Source: Acidaminobacterium chupaoyuni (GTDB lineage Bacteria; Bacillota; Clostridia; Oscillospirales; Butyricicoccaceae). Taken from it: a stretch of 64,000 nt of DNA. Below the pieces are notes generated by a model, which saw only the letters and a list, made by a program, of their open reading frames with translations, was not told the DNA's origin and did no database searches. Shown here piece after piece: positions 24,391-32,810 of this stretch; positions within the stretch are counted from its first letter, which is position 1, and the number at the start of each line of letters is the position of its first letter. Location of the stretch: the NCBI GenBank assembly GCA_047936785.1, contig CP176394.1. The stretch is one strand, 5' to 3'. The translations under genes were made by a program, and so were the position numbers.

Positions 24391-25389
24391 ATGGCAACTT
24401 TTGAAAGTCAGGAAAGACGCATGCCCAAAATCGAGGCATGTCTGAAAGCCAACGGTCTGGAATCTCTGGATGCGTGCCGCGAGATGCTCCTTTCCAAGGG
24501 GATCGACTGCGACGCCATCGTGAAAGGTGTTCAAAACATCTGCTTTGACAACGCGGTGTGGGCCTATACTCTGGGCACCGCCATCGCGGTGAAGCGCGGC
24601 CTGCGCAGCGCGGCCGATTGCGCTTCCGCCATCGGTGAAGGCCTTGAAGCCTTCACCATCCCCGGCTCTGTGGCCGAACAGCGCAAAGTCGGCATCGGCC
24701 ACGGCAATCTGGGCGCCATGCTGCTCAATGAAGAAACCACCTGCTTTGCCTTTTTGGCCGGCCACGAAAGCTTCGCCGCCGCCGAAGGCGCGCTGGGCAT
24801 CGCCCGCACAGCCAATAAAGCCCGCAAAACGCCCCTGCGCGTGATTTTGAACGGTCTGGGCAAAGACGCCGCTTATATCATCAGCCGCATCAACGGCTTC
24901 ACCTATGTGGAAACCGATTTTGATTTCGCCGCAGGCGAAGTGAAGGTCGTTCGCGAAAAAGCGTTTTCCACCGGTGAACGCGCGGCCGTTCGCTGCTATG
25001 GCGCCAACGATGTTTTGGAAGGCGTAGCGATCATGAAGCTTGAAAATGTGGAAGTTTCCATCACCGGCAACTCCACCAACCCCACCCGTTTTCAGCATCT
25101 GGTGGCCGGCACTTATAAAAAATGGGCCATCGAAAACGGCAAAAAATATTTCTCGGTGGCTTCGGGCGGCGGCACAGGCCGCACCCTGCATCCCGATAAT
25201 GTGGCGGCGGGCCCCGCCAGCTATGGCCTGACCGACAGCATGGGCCGTATGCATGGCGACGCGCAGTTTGCCGGCTCTTCCAGCGTTCCCGCGCATGTGG
25301 AAATGATGGGCCTCATCGGCATGGGCAACAACCCCATGGTGGGCGCCACCGTTGCCTGCGCTGTGGCCGCTTCTCAGGCAAACGCCTAA
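24391..25389 (+). CDS. GGGtGRT family protein
   Basis: A 332-residue protein containing the diagnostic FSVASGGGTGRTLHPDN motif (about residues 250-266). GHGNLGAMLLNEETTCFAFL and VEMMGLIGMGNNPMVGA are other glycine-rich conserved blocks. The family is named only for the motif and its activity is unknown to me. The gene always seems to accompany a NifU-like scaffold, as here, so an iron-sulfur or metal-dependent role is inferred. GGAAGGAGG precedes the ATG, and a strong terminator follows, defining a two-gene operon. Confidence 0.88.
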   Translation: MATFESQERRMPKIEACLKANGLESLDACREMLLSKGIDCDAIVKGVQNICFDNAVWAYTLGTAIAVKRGLRSAADCASAIGEGLEAFTIPGSVAEQRKVGIGHGNLGAMLLNEETTCFAFLAGHESFAAAEGALGIARTANKARKTPLRVILNGLGKDAAYIISRINGFTYVETDFDFAAGEVKVVREKAFSTGERAAVRCYGANDVLEGVAIMKLENVEVSITGNSTNPTRFQHLVAGTYKKWAIENGKKYFSVASGGGTGRTLHPDNVAAGPASYGLTDSMGRMHGDAQFAGSSSVPAHVEMMGLIGMGNNPMVGATVACAVAASQANA

Positions 25390-25424
25390 AAAAGAAACCC
25401 GGCGTTTTCTCGCCGCGTCATAAC

Positions 25425-25456
25425 AAAAATACCGCAGCTTCGGCTGCGGTATTTTT
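25425..25456 (+). terminator. Terminator of the NifU-like/GGGtGRT operon
   Basis: AAAAATACCGCAGC and GCTGCGGTATTTTT pair perfectly around a TTCG tetraloop. Confidence 0.92.
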
Positions 25457-25552
25457 TATTTTTGTTTTCTGTGATCGCCGCTATCCCATTCTGTGATTGC
25501 CGGCGGCATATCCGTCGATAAAAAACGCCCGATCCACGGTAAAAGCGGGTAT

Positions 25553-25589
25553 AAAAAAAGCAAAGAGAAAAATTCTCTTTGCTTTTTTT
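25553..25589. terminator. Bidirectional terminator beside tRNA-Gly
   Basis: AAAAAAAGCAAAGAGAA pairs with TTCTCTTTGCTTTTTTT around AAA. On the minus strand it lies directly after the CCA end of the tRNA and is its terminator. Confidence 0.88.
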
Positions 25590-25662
25590 GGAGCGGGCAA
25601 TGGGAATCGAACCCACCTCTAAAGCTTGGGAAGCTTTCATTCTACCGATGAACTATGCCCGC
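25589..25662 (-). tRNA. tRNA-Gly (anticodon CCC)
   Basis: The minus strand reads GCGGGCA at the 5' end and closes with TGCCCGC plus T and an encoded CCA. The anticodon arm is AAAGC-TTCCCAA-GCTTT, giving anticodon CCC. The T arm contains GGTTCGATTCC, and the D arm contains AGTTCATCGGTAGAAT. All four arms can be folded by eye. Confidence 0.93.
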
Positions 25663-25735
25663 ATCTTTTGGCTGTATGAAATATTATATAAGATTTGGCG
25701 GTCGATTTCAACCATGAAATGAAAAAACTTTGTCT

Positions 25736-25772
25736 GCCGGCCCCCGAGGCTTTACGCGCCCGGGGGGCCGGC
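25736..25772. terminator. GC-rich hairpin downstream of the ycxB-like gene
   Basis: GCCGGCCCCC (25736-25745) pairs with GGGGGCCGGC (25763-25772), six bases past the stop of the leftward gene. T-rich sequence lies on both sides, so it may act in both directions. Confidence 0.7.
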
Positions 25773-25778
25773 TGTTTT

Positions 25779-26324
25779 TCAGATCGGCAGACTTTTTTTC
25801 TTGGCATAGGCCTCGGGGCATTTTTGCTGAAGAAAGCGGTCGAATTCTTCGGCGGTGCCTTTCACAAAGCCTTCTTTGGCCACCATGATGCCCTGGCGTT
25901 TGGGCAGCATCAGCACCACCATATTGGGGCTTTCGATGACTTTCTGCACTTCTTGAAAGGGGATCTTCTGTTCCCCGCCGGTCTCCATGTTTTTCATGGT
26001 AATCTCATCGCCGAAAGAAACCGAGATGGCGGCTTCTTTGCCGCCCGAAGCCTTCATCTGGCGCTGATAAACCTTTTTGGCCGTTGATCTTCCCCTGTCG
26101 AAGAACATCCAGAAGCAAAGCAGGGCGCAGGCCAGCGCCACAATGAATAAAAACGGGCTTCCCTTCCCTTTGGAAACCAGGGAAAGCTGCATCCCCGCCA
26201 CCACCAGAAGCAAAACGCCGTAAACCAGCGAAAAGCCCTGATGTCCCTTGCTGAAAGTTGCCGCGGCGAATTCTGTCAGCCGCTCGCGCGTGAGCGTATA
26301 CCGGTTTTCAAACAGTTCGTTCAT
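25779..26324 (-). CDS. YcxB-like membrane protein
   Basis: A 181-residue protein. Two membrane helices (GFSLVYGVLLLVVAGMQLSL and FLFIVALACALLCFWMFF, about residues 30-75) are followed by a beta-rich cytosolic domain. In that domain SVSFGDEITMKNMETGGEQK then VQKVIESPNMVVLMLPKRQG fits the YcxB/PH-like pattern, including the I-P-F...V element. Function is unknown. It begins 15 bases downstream of the HutD-like gene, so the two are probably co-transcribed. Confidence 0.78.
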   Translation of the reverse strand: MNELFENRYTLTRERLTEFAAATFSKGHQGFSLVYGVLLLVVAGMQLSLVSKGKGSPFLFIVALACALLCFWMFFDRGRSTAKKVYQRQMKASGGKEAAISVSFGDEITMKNMETGGEQKIPFQEVQKVIESPNMVVLMLPKRQGIMVAKEGFVKGTAEEFDRFLQQKCPEAYAKKKSLPI

Positions 26325-26339
26325 GTGCGTTCCCGCCTT

Positions 26340-26933
26340 TCATTCGTCTTGTGTCAGCCCCCAGACACGGCAGCAGACAAGGTGGCAATGGCTGCCGCGC
26401 CGCCCGATCAGCCTCACGCGTTCTTCGCCGCCGATGACGGCCAGATCGCGCAAAGTCAGTTCTTCTTCGCCATTTTCGCCTTCGATGCTGCACCGGCCAT
26501 GGGTGCAATAGATCAAAAACTGTTCGCCGCGGGGGCAGAAAGGCATCAGTTTTTCTTCGCCCTCCTGCAGCACAAGGCTGATGACTTCGGCCTGTGTGCC
26601 GCCGCGCATCATGGCGTTGTAATCGGTGGCGCGGCCGCGGCTTTGGGTGTGGCCGCCGCCATCGAAAGCAACCTGTTCATAGGGCAAAAGCGCGGTTTCG
26701 CTCTGCCCCTCGAAAGTCAGGTGCAGCGCGCCTTCCAGAACCATCAGAATGCGCCTTACGCCCTCCAGGCGGGTGAAATCCGAGCGTTCGCCTTCCACCG
26801 TGGCGCTGCTCAGGCGAAACAGGAAATTGCGTTTTGCATATTCCGCCGTTTCGGGATAAATGTAAAGCTGGGTCGTTGTGCCGCCGCTCCAATGTGAAAC
26901 GGGGTAAGAGCCTGCTCTTGCGATGCGGATCAT
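26340..26933 (-). CDS. HutD/Ves-family cupin protein
   Basis: A 197-residue protein. The N-terminus MIRIARAGSYPVSHWSGGTT then LYIYPETAEYAKRNFLFRLS is the HutD/Ves signature (W-SGG-T-(T)E(L)...F-WR-S). The rest is a double cupin. AGGAGGAG seven bases upstream places the start at 26933, not 26996. HutD proteins in other bacteria accompany histidine utilisation or respond to cold, but no hut genes are nearby, so the role here is open. Confidence 0.82.
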   Translation of the reverse strand: MIRIARAGSYPVSHWSGGTTTQLYIYPETAEYAKRNFLFRLSSATVEGERSDFTRLEGVRRILMVLEGALHLTFEGQSETALLPYEQVAFDGGGHTQSRGRATDYNAMMRGGTQAEVISLVLQEGEEKLMPFCPRGEQFLIYCTHGRCSIEGENGEEELTLRDLAVIGGEERVRLIGRRGSHCHLVCCRVWGLTQDE

Positions 26934-26995
26934 GGAATTGCTCCTCCTTTTGGCCGCGAGGCGGCATGGATTCTCTTTTATAAAGGATATCGGCA

Positions 26996-27886
26996 TCAGC
27001 CGTTTTTATGCGTTTTTTTGGCCGCTTTTTCAGCGGCTTTTTGGGTTTTGCGGGCTTGCGCCTGCGCCAGCAAAGCCTCTTTCATCTGCTGCAGATCCTG
27101 CTCGCGGTCATGCGGCTGCATGGTGGGGAAAGCGCGGATCAGGCGCTTGTGGATCAGCTTGCTGCGCTGCTGCAAAGCGTTGCGGCGCTGGCGCAGGCTG
27201 TCGGCGGCCAGAAGCAAAGCTTCGGCGGCGGCTTCCTTGCGCTCGCTGCGGCGCTCGGCGCGTTCTTCGCGGGCTTCTTCCCACCGCCCGCCGATCTCCA
27301 CCTTCAAAGATTCCAGGCGCTGCGTTTCTAAATTGCGCAGATCTTCGGCCATGGTGTGCAGCTGTTCCAGCTTGCCGTTGAGTTCCAGAATGGCACGCAC
27401 CGTGATAAAGGTGTCACAGGCAAACACGGCCAGCGTGCCAAAAGCCACGCCCACCAGCCATCCGCCTTCCAGCATGCCGACGAGCCGCAGCACAAAGGGG
27501 TTGATCACCCGCATGGCCAAAACCGAAAGGGCGCCGAACATCAGCGAATTGCGCAGGCATACCCTGCCGTGAAGGTTGAAACGATAGGTGGAATAATCCC
27601 ACCATTTCGTGTGGAACAAGGTTTCCAAAAGCCAGCCGGTCAGATATTCCAGCGCGCTGGTGGCGGCCATGCCCGCCAGAAACAGCAGCGGAATGCTGTG
27701 TTGATAAGGGGTCAGCAGCGTCACAACGATCATCGCGCCAAACCCATAAACCGGGCAGACGGGCCCGTTCAAAAAGCCCCGATTGATCCATTTTCGGGCG
27801 CCGATCGAGCAATAAACGCTTTCACAGGCCCAGCCCATCATGCTGTATAAAGCAAACCCCAGAAAAAATTGACAGAATGCTGTCAT
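26996..27886 (-). CDS. CmpB-type putative ABC transporter permease (integral membrane)
   Basis: A 296-residue protein. The N-terminal 170 residues contain five to six membrane helices with the family hallmarks YSMMGWACESVYCSI, RGFLNGPVCPVYGFGA and ALEYLTGWLLETLFHTKWWDYS. They match the putative permease family often labelled CmpB. The C-terminal 120 residues form a long charged coiled coil (LETQRLESLKVEIGGRWEEA, then REERAERRSERKEAAAEALL) ending in a Lys-rich tail. Substrate unknown; no cognate ATPase is adjacent. The tail is longer than I usually see in this family. Confidence 0.8.
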   Translation of the reverse strand: MTAFCQFFLGFALYSMMGWACESVYCSIGARKWINRGFLNGPVCPVYGFGAMIVVTLLTPYQHSIPLLFLAGMAATSALEYLTGWLLETLFHTKWWDYSTYRFNLHGRVCLRNSLMFGALSVLAMRVINPFVLRLVGMLEGGWLVGVAFGTLAVFACDTFITVRAILELNGKLEQLHTMAEDLRNLETQRLESLKVEIGGRWEEAREERAERRSERKEAAAEALLLAADSLRQRRNALQQRSKLIHKRLIRAFPTMQPHDREQDLQQMKEALLAQAQARKTQKAAEKAAKKTHKNG

Positions 27887-27910
27887 CTCACTTCTCCTTC
27901 CGGCGTCTGC

Positions 27911-28432
27911 TTATTTGATGATATCGATATTGCCGTCAAGACGGTCTTTCGGCGCGGGCTTTTCGCCCTTGGGGTAACCCAGAGCCAGGCTGCCCACCAT
28001 CACATTTTCTGCGGGAACGCCGATCTTTTCAAAGAAAGCCTTGCCCTCTTCGGTGGCGAACAGGCCGTTGACACAGTTGATCCAGCAGCTGCCCAGGCCC
28101 AAAGAATCGGCGGCCAGCATCATGTTCTCCATCGCCAGCGAAGCGTCCTTCTGGGGGGCGATGGCGTCGGCTTTGGCCGTTACCACGATGATCGTGGGGG
28201 CGTCATAAAACGGATTGGTTTCGATTTTGCGATAAACGCGGCAAAGCTCGGCAAGCTCGCTCACCAGCTGGGGGTTTTGCAAAGCGGTCAGATGCCACGA
28301 TTGCTGGTTCATGGCGCTGGGCGCCCACGCGCCGCATTCCAAAACGGTTTCCAGTTCTTCATCGGTGACCTGTTTTGCTTCATAAGCGCGCCAGCTGCGG
28401 CGATCGAAAATCTGTTTTACCACTGCGTTCAT
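27911..28432 (-). CDS. Nitroreductase family FMN protein
   Basis: A 173-residue nitroreductase. FDRRSWRAYEAKQVTDEELE has the RRSxR FMN-binding motif, followed by GAWAPSAMNQQSWHLTAL (SxxNxQ) and later LGSCWINCVNGLF and VGSLALGYPKGEK. AAGGAGGA precedes the ATG at 28432; the longer open frame upstream overlaps the ABC gene and is not used. It follows the ABC exporter pair by 13 bases in the same direction, so it belongs to the MarR-controlled unit, which fits a xenobiotic-response function. Confidence 0.88.
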   Translation of the reverse strand: MNAVVKQIFDRRSWRAYEAKQVTDEELETVLECGAWAPSAMNQQSWHLTALQNPQLVSELAELCRVYRKIETNPFYDAPTIIVVTAKADAIAPQKDASLAMENMMLAADSLGLGSCWINCVNGLFATEEGKAFFEKIGVPAENVMVGSLALGYPKGEKPAPKDRLDGNIDIIK

Positions 28433-28445
28433 AAAAAATTCCTCC

Positions 28446-30197
28446 TTATTCGTTTGCGCCCCACACCCTCTTTTGCAGCGCCGCCCCACGGCGGAACCAC
28501 GCATCCTGCCGCAAAAGTTCCTGCGGCGTTCCCTGGGCGCGGATCGTTCCATGTTCTAATAGTATCACTCTGTCGGCCGAAAGCATAGAGGCAAAGCGAT
28601 GTGAAATTGTTAAAATTGTGTGTTTTTTACCGATCTCCCTTAAAATTCCAATCGTTTTCTCTTCGGTGGCCGCGTCAAGCCCCGCCGTCACTTCATCCAG
28701 CAGCAAAAGCGGCGGCTGTGAAGCGATGGCGCGGGCGATGCCCAAAAGCTGTTTTTCGCCCTGCGAAAACAATGTTTCCAAATCGGCGTCTTCCTCCAGC
28801 CCGCGGGGCAGCGCCTCTATTTTTTCCCATAACCCCACTTTTTGAAGGGCTTCTTTGGCCATGGCGGCGGTGATGGCCGGGTCGCCCAGCGTGATCTGGC
28901 CCAGCAGGCTGTCGGGGATGAATTCAAATTTCTGGCCCACAAAGCCCAAAAGCCGCCGCATCTGCGGGGGCGGAAGCTTCTGGGGCGGCGCGCCGAAAAG
29001 CAGAATGCTGCCTTCTTCGGGGGGATAGATGCCCGCGATCAGGTGGAAGAGGGTGGTTTTGCCCACCCCTGTGCGCCCCGCGATGGCCACCGTTTCCCCG
29101 CGCCCGATCTCGAAGGAAAGGTTTTTCAAAACGGGGCGGCCGGGCTCATAGGCGAACGAGAGGTCTTTCATCAAAAGCGCGGGCGCGCCCGAAGCCAAAA
29201 GCGCCCGGGCGTCAAGGCTTTCATCTTTGGGGGCCTCTTCGGGCAGCGCAAAAAATTCTTTGATCCTCACCATGCCCGAAACCGCCGACTGGATGGTCTG
29301 CAACTCCATGCCAAGGCTTTCGATGGGGGCGAAAAGCCCCGTGATCAGGTCGATGGAAGCCGCCACCATGCCCGCCGTGATGCCTAACCCGCCGCCCCGT
29401 GCCGCCGTAACGGCAATGGCCGCGATGGCCGCCGCCCGCAAAAGCTGCACCAGCGGCGAATAAAGGGCGTCGAAAAAATTCACCCGGTCGGTGGCCTGAT
29501 ATTGGCGCGCCAGCGCCTCTTCATAAGCTTCTTCCCGCCGTGCTTCCCACGCGCCGCTTTTCACGGTTCTGATGTTTTTCAGCGTTTCCGCGATCTGCCC
29601 GCTGCATTGCCCCACGGCGGCGCGGTTTTTCTTCTGGGCCCGCAGCATGGCTTTCTGGAACAGGCGCGTCATCACCGCCAGCGGCAGCAAAAGCGCCAGA
29701 ACAATGCCCCCCAAAGCGGGGCTGAACATCCAGATCGAGGCCAGAATGCCGAAAACCTTCAGCCCGTCGGCCGCCATGCCCACCACGCCGTCGGTGAACA
29801 GCTCGACCAGGGTGTCCACATCCGATAAAAACCGCGCCGAAGTTTCGCCTGCGGGATGATCGGTGAAATAGGCCGCGCGAATGCGCCCCGCCTTTTCCAT
29901 CATCCCTTCTCTCAGCGTTTTCGTCATATGCTGGCCGAATTTCACCAGCAGCCATTCTTTGAGAAAGGTCAAGAGGTTCACCAGCAGCAGCGCGCCCAGA
30001 TAGGCCGCGGCCAGAAGGCTCAGCCCCTGGGGGCGGTGCACCGATAAATGGCGGTCGATCACAAGCCGCAGCAGCTGAGGCGGCAAAAGCGCCGCGCCCG
30101 CCAGCGCCAGAACCACCAGCAAAAGCGCCGCTGTCAGCCCGCGGCGGCGGCGAAACGCCAGCTTGATCCATCCGCCCAGTGAAGACGGTGTTTTCAT
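28446..30197 (-). CDS. ABC exporter subunit, catalytically intact NBD
   Basis: A 583-residue half-transporter: a six-helix ABC exporter domain (residues about 20-310) and a C-terminal ATPase. Walker A is AGRTGVGKTT near 372. The signature is degenerate (FSQGEKQ near 480), and Walker B LLLLDEVTAGLD near 500 has the catalytic Glu. TISHRF supplies the switch His. It overlaps the partner ABC gene by four bases (ATGA). With that partner it should form a heterodimeric multidrug-type exporter of the LmrCD/BmrCD kind, in which only one ATP site is fully active. This subunit supplies Walker B of the competent site. Confidence 0.9.
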   Translation of the reverse strand: MKTPSSLGGWIKLAFRRRRGLTAALLLVVLALAGAALLPPQLLRLVIDRHLSVHRPQGLSLLAAAYLGALLLVNLLTFLKEWLLVKFGQHMTKTLREGMMEKAGRIRAAYFTDHPAGETSARFLSDVDTLVELFTDGVVGMAADGLKVFGILASIWMFSPALGGIVLALLLPLAVMTRLFQKAMLRAQKKNRAAVGQCSGQIAETLKNIRTVKSGAWEARREEAYEEALARQYQATDRVNFFDALYSPLVQLLRAAAIAAIAVTAARGGGLGITAGMVAASIDLITGLFAPIESLGMELQTIQSAVSGMVRIKEFFALPEEAPKDESLDARALLASGAPALLMKDLSFAYEPGRPVLKNLSFEIGRGETVAIAGRTGVGKTTLFHLIAGIYPPEEGSILLFGAPPQKLPPPQMRRLLGFVGQKFEFIPDSLLGQITLGDPAITAAMAKEALQKVGLWEKIEALPRGLEEDADLETLFSQGEKQLLGIARAIASQPPLLLLDEVTAGLDAATEEKTIGILREIGKKHTILTISHRFASMLSADRVILLEHGTIRAQGTPQELLRQDAWFRRGAALQKRVWGANE

Positions 30198-31927
30198 GCT
30201 TCTTCCCCTGCCTTTCCCTGCTGAAGCTGATAAATTTCCCGATAAACGGGGCTTTCGTTCATCAAAAACGCGTGATCGCCCTGCAAAGCGGGCTTGTCTT
30301 TTTCCATCATGATGATGTGATCGGCCAGCGGAAAAGCCCGCAGACGGTGCGAGATCAGCACAACGATGCTCCGGCCGCAGGTCTCTTTCAGGCGGGTGAG
30401 GATTTTTTCTTCGGTGAAAGCATCCACCGCCGCGAAGGGGTCATCCAGTATGATCAGGTTTTTGTGGCCCGCCAGTGTGCGCGCCAAAGCGATGCGGCTT
30501 TGCTGGCCGCCCGAAAGCGCCGCCCCGCCGCCGCCCGCCGGGGTCTCAAGCCCCTGGGGCATCGCCGCCAGATCTTCCCCAAACCCCGCTTCGCCCAAAA
30601 GCGCTTCGGCCTGCGCCGTGGTCTGTGCGCCGGTGTTTTCAAAAATGCCCGCCGAAAAAAGCTGTGGTTCATGCCCCAGCCATGCAATGCGCGCGGCCCG
30701 TTCCTCCCGCGTCAGCGCCCGCAGCTCGGTTCCGCCCAGCCGCGCGCTGCCTTCATAGGAATAAAGCCCCGAAAGCGCCGCGCCCAGTGAAGATTTGCCG
30801 CATCCCACAGGCCCCGTCACCGCGATCAGTTCCCCCGGCCGCGCCGAAAACGACAGCGGCAAAAACGCGGGGGCCGCGGCCCCTTCATAGGTGAAGCTCA
30901 GGTCTTCCGCCACCAGTTCGCCCGGCTCTTCCGCCGCGGGCGGCAGCTGCCACGGTTCATATTCTTTCAGATAAGGCTTGAGCCGCAGCCATGAAACCCG
31001 CGCTTTTTGGGCCGCGTGAAAAGTTTTGGCCGCCACGCTGGCGCGGGATGCCACCGCCACAAAAAGCGTCAGATAGGTGGAAAACAGCCCCACGCTCCAC
31101 GCGCCGTTCAAAACCTTGGCCCCGCCCAGCAGCACCGCCGGCAAAACCCCCAGCTGGCCCACGCTGTTATAAAGCGGCTGCATGGCGTTTTCGGCCACAC
31201 CGGCCTTCACCGCGACTTTTTCCAGCTTGCCCAGAGAATGGCCATAACGGGCCGCGCTTTCCTGCTGCCTGCCGCTGCGCCGGTAAAGCAGCAGATGTTC
31301 CAGGCTTTCCAGCGTCACGGCGGCGGTGGCGCTGCTTTGGGTGCGCAGCGCGGCGGTGGTGCGAGTGATGATCAGCTTCATTTTCTCGGCCAGAAACATG
31401 GCAGGCACCACAAACGCGCAGCAGATCAGCGTGATGCGCACATCATAATGCAGCATCATGATGAAATAAGAAAGCAGCAAAACGCCGGTATCGAAAATTT
31501 CGGTGGTCACCTTGCGCATTCCCTCGGCGCAAAGATCCACATCCGCCAAAAGGCGCGTCATCAGGTTGCCCGCATCCTCGCGCTCCAGCCGCGGGGCGCT
31601 TTCTTTCAACAGGTTGTGATAAGCGTTTCGGCGCATGGCGATGGCCACGCGGTTGGCAAAGCGCCTGACATAAAACCGCTTGAAATAGCGGGCGAACTGC
31701 ACCATCAGCACACTGGCCAAAAAAAGCAGCGCCAGCCAGATGACGCCCTTGCCTTTTTTGCCGCTGACGGCGTCGATGAGCTTCCCCTGCAAAACGGGGC
31801 CCACCGCCATAAAGCCGTTATAAACACACCCCGCCACCAGAACAATGGCTAAAACGCCCTTCTGGTTTTTCCAATAACTTCCGATGCGCTGCGGCTGTTT
31901 GATTTCGGCCTCACCGGGCTGTTTCAT
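30194..31927 (-). CDS. ABC exporter subunit, degenerate Walker B
   Basis: A 577-residue half-transporter with an N-terminal six-helix domain and a C-terminal NBD. Walker A is TGPVGCGKSS near 374 and the signature ALSGGQQSR is canonical near 474. Walker B is LIILDDPFAAVD near 493, where Asp replaces the catalytic Glu. The combination of a canonical signature here and canonical Walker B in the partner is what a heterodimeric exporter with one dead site shows. It starts behind GGGGGA and follows the MarR gene and a tandem repeat array; the three genes and the nitroreductase are probably one regulated unit. Confidence 0.9.
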   Translation of the reverse strand: MKQPGEAEIKQPQRIGSYWKNQKGVLAIVLVAGCVYNGFMAVGPVLQGKLIDAVSGKKGKGVIWLALLFLASVLMVQFARYFKRFYVRRFANRVAIAMRRNAYHNLLKESAPRLEREDAGNLMTRLLADVDLCAEGMRKVTTEIFDTGVLLLSYFIMMLHYDVRITLICCAFVVPAMFLAEKMKLIITRTTAALRTQSSATAAVTLESLEHLLLYRRSGRQQESAARYGHSLGKLEKVAVKAGVAENAMQPLYNSVGQLGVLPAVLLGGAKVLNGAWSVGLFSTYLTLFVAVASRASVAAKTFHAAQKARVSWLRLKPYLKEYEPWQLPPAAEEPGELVAEDLSFTYEGAAAPAFLPLSFSARPGELIAVTGPVGCGKSSLGAALSGLYSYEGSARLGGTELRALTREERAARIAWLGHEPQLFSAGIFENTGAQTTAQAEALLGEAGFGEDLAAMPQGLETPAGGGGAALSGGQQSRIALARTLAGHKNLIILDDPFAAVDAFTEEKILTRLKETCGRSIVVLISHRLRAFPLADHIIMMEKDKPALQGDHAFLMNESPVYREIYQLQQGKAGEEA

Positions 31928-31965
31928 TGCTTGATTCCCCCTTTATGCTTCAAAAACGCGGCAAA

Positions 31966-32181
31966 CCGCCCCGCCGCGCTCAATTTTCCGTTTCTCGGCT
32001 TGATGCTCTTTCACGCTTTAAAACCGCCCCGCCGCGCTTAGTTCTCCGTTTCACGGCTTGATGCTCTTTCGCGCTTCCAAACCACGCCGCCGCGCTCAAT
32101 TTTCCGTTTCACGGCTTGATGCTCTTTCGCGCTTTAAAACCGCCCCGCCGCACTCAATTTCCCGTTTCACGGCTTGATGCC
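31966..32181. repeat. 58-bp tandem repeat array (about 3.7 copies)
   Basis: Units start at 31966, 32024, 32082 and 32140, each 58 bases with a few substitutions; the last is partial (about 42 bases). The last unit contains the 3' end of the marR gene: its final codons (KASSRETGN and stop) are read from CACGGCTTGATGC and CCCGTTTC, words present in every unit. The array therefore seems to derive from duplication of the gene's tail plus downstream sequence. The period is not a multiple of three and there are no spacers. Confidence 0.9.
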
Positions 32182-32618
32182 TTCACATGGCGAAATTCGC
32201 TTTTTCTTTCCGCTTTTGCGCAGGGATACAGCTCTTTCAAAAGATCTTGCAATAACAGGCGGCGCGGCGCGGGCAGCCGGCTGAACAGCCATTCATAAAA
32301 AGCCGCTTCGCCCGAAAGCTCGGTCTCTTTGATCTTCTGCGCCTGCTCGGTTGGCTCCAGAAGCTTTTCGCGGGCATCCTCGGGGTTGCGCCTGCGCAGG
32401 AGATATCCTTTTTCTTCCAGCTTTGCCGTTTGGCGCGCCACCGCCGCTTTATCGATGCCGATTTTTTCGGCCAGCGCATTTTGGCTGATGCCCGGGTTTT
32501 TGCGAATCTGCCTCAGGCATTCATATTCCGCCGGGGTAATGCCCCAGTTTTTCAGCCCCTGCGCCGCATAAAGCTGCGCGATGCGGGCAATTTTAGTGAA
32601 TTCTCTTCCTGTATCCAT
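32154..32618 (-). CDS. MarR-family regulator of the ABC exporter
   Basis: A 154-residue MarR protein. The winged helix reads WGITPAEYECLRQIRKNPGI then SQNALAEKIGIDKAAVARQT and AKLEEKGYLLRRRNPEDARE, with the wing DxR...LT-like end LLEPTEQAQ. The start at 32618 has AGGGGGCAGGG upstream; an ATG at 32654 is possible. Its last codons lie inside the tandem repeat. It precedes two ABC half-exporters and a nitroreductase, the usual arrangement for a drug-sensing repressor, and an inverted repeat sits on its promoter. Confidence 0.9.
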   Translation of the reverse strand: MDTGREFTKIARIAQLYAAQGLKNWGITPAEYECLRQIRKNPGISQNALAEKIGIDKAAVARQTAKLEEKGYLLRRRNPEDAREKLLEPTEQAQKIKETELSGEAAFYEWLFSRLPAPRRLLLQDLLKELYPCAKAERKSEFRHVKASSRETGN

Positions 32619-32737
32619 AGACCCTGCCCCCTTTTTAACGGCTTTTTCTCTCATTTTCCTTCCGCTTCCGCTTCCGCTTCTTACTTCCGCTTTTGCATTT
32701 TTATGTCTTGATGGGTCAGCTTTCTTTCAACCCTTTC

Positions 32738-32767
32738 GGTATAACGCAAATCCGTTGATATGTCAAC
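32738..32767 (-). promoter_or_regulatory. marR promoter with overlapping operator
   Basis: On the minus strand TTGACA (32761-32766) and TATACC (32738-32743) are 17 bases apart. The palindrome GTTGATATGTCAAC (32754-32767) covers the -35 box, matching the TTGA-N4-TCAA style of MarR operators and implying autoregulation. Confidence 0.68.
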
Positions 32768-32778
32768 CATATTGGCAG

Positions 32779-32806
32779 AAAAAATGCCCGCTTTTTCTGC
32801 GGGCTT
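32779..32806 (-). terminator. Terminator of the helicase/GNAT unit
   Basis: On the minus strand GCCCGC pairs with GCGGGC around AGAAAAA and ends in a T-run, directly after the GNAT stop codon. Confidence 0.8.
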
Positions 32807-32810
32807 CTTT

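Noticed and set aside
31966..32181. Possible CRISPR array or coding repeat
   Set aside because: The 58-base units have no spacers, are not a multiple of three, and the last one is the end of the marR gene.
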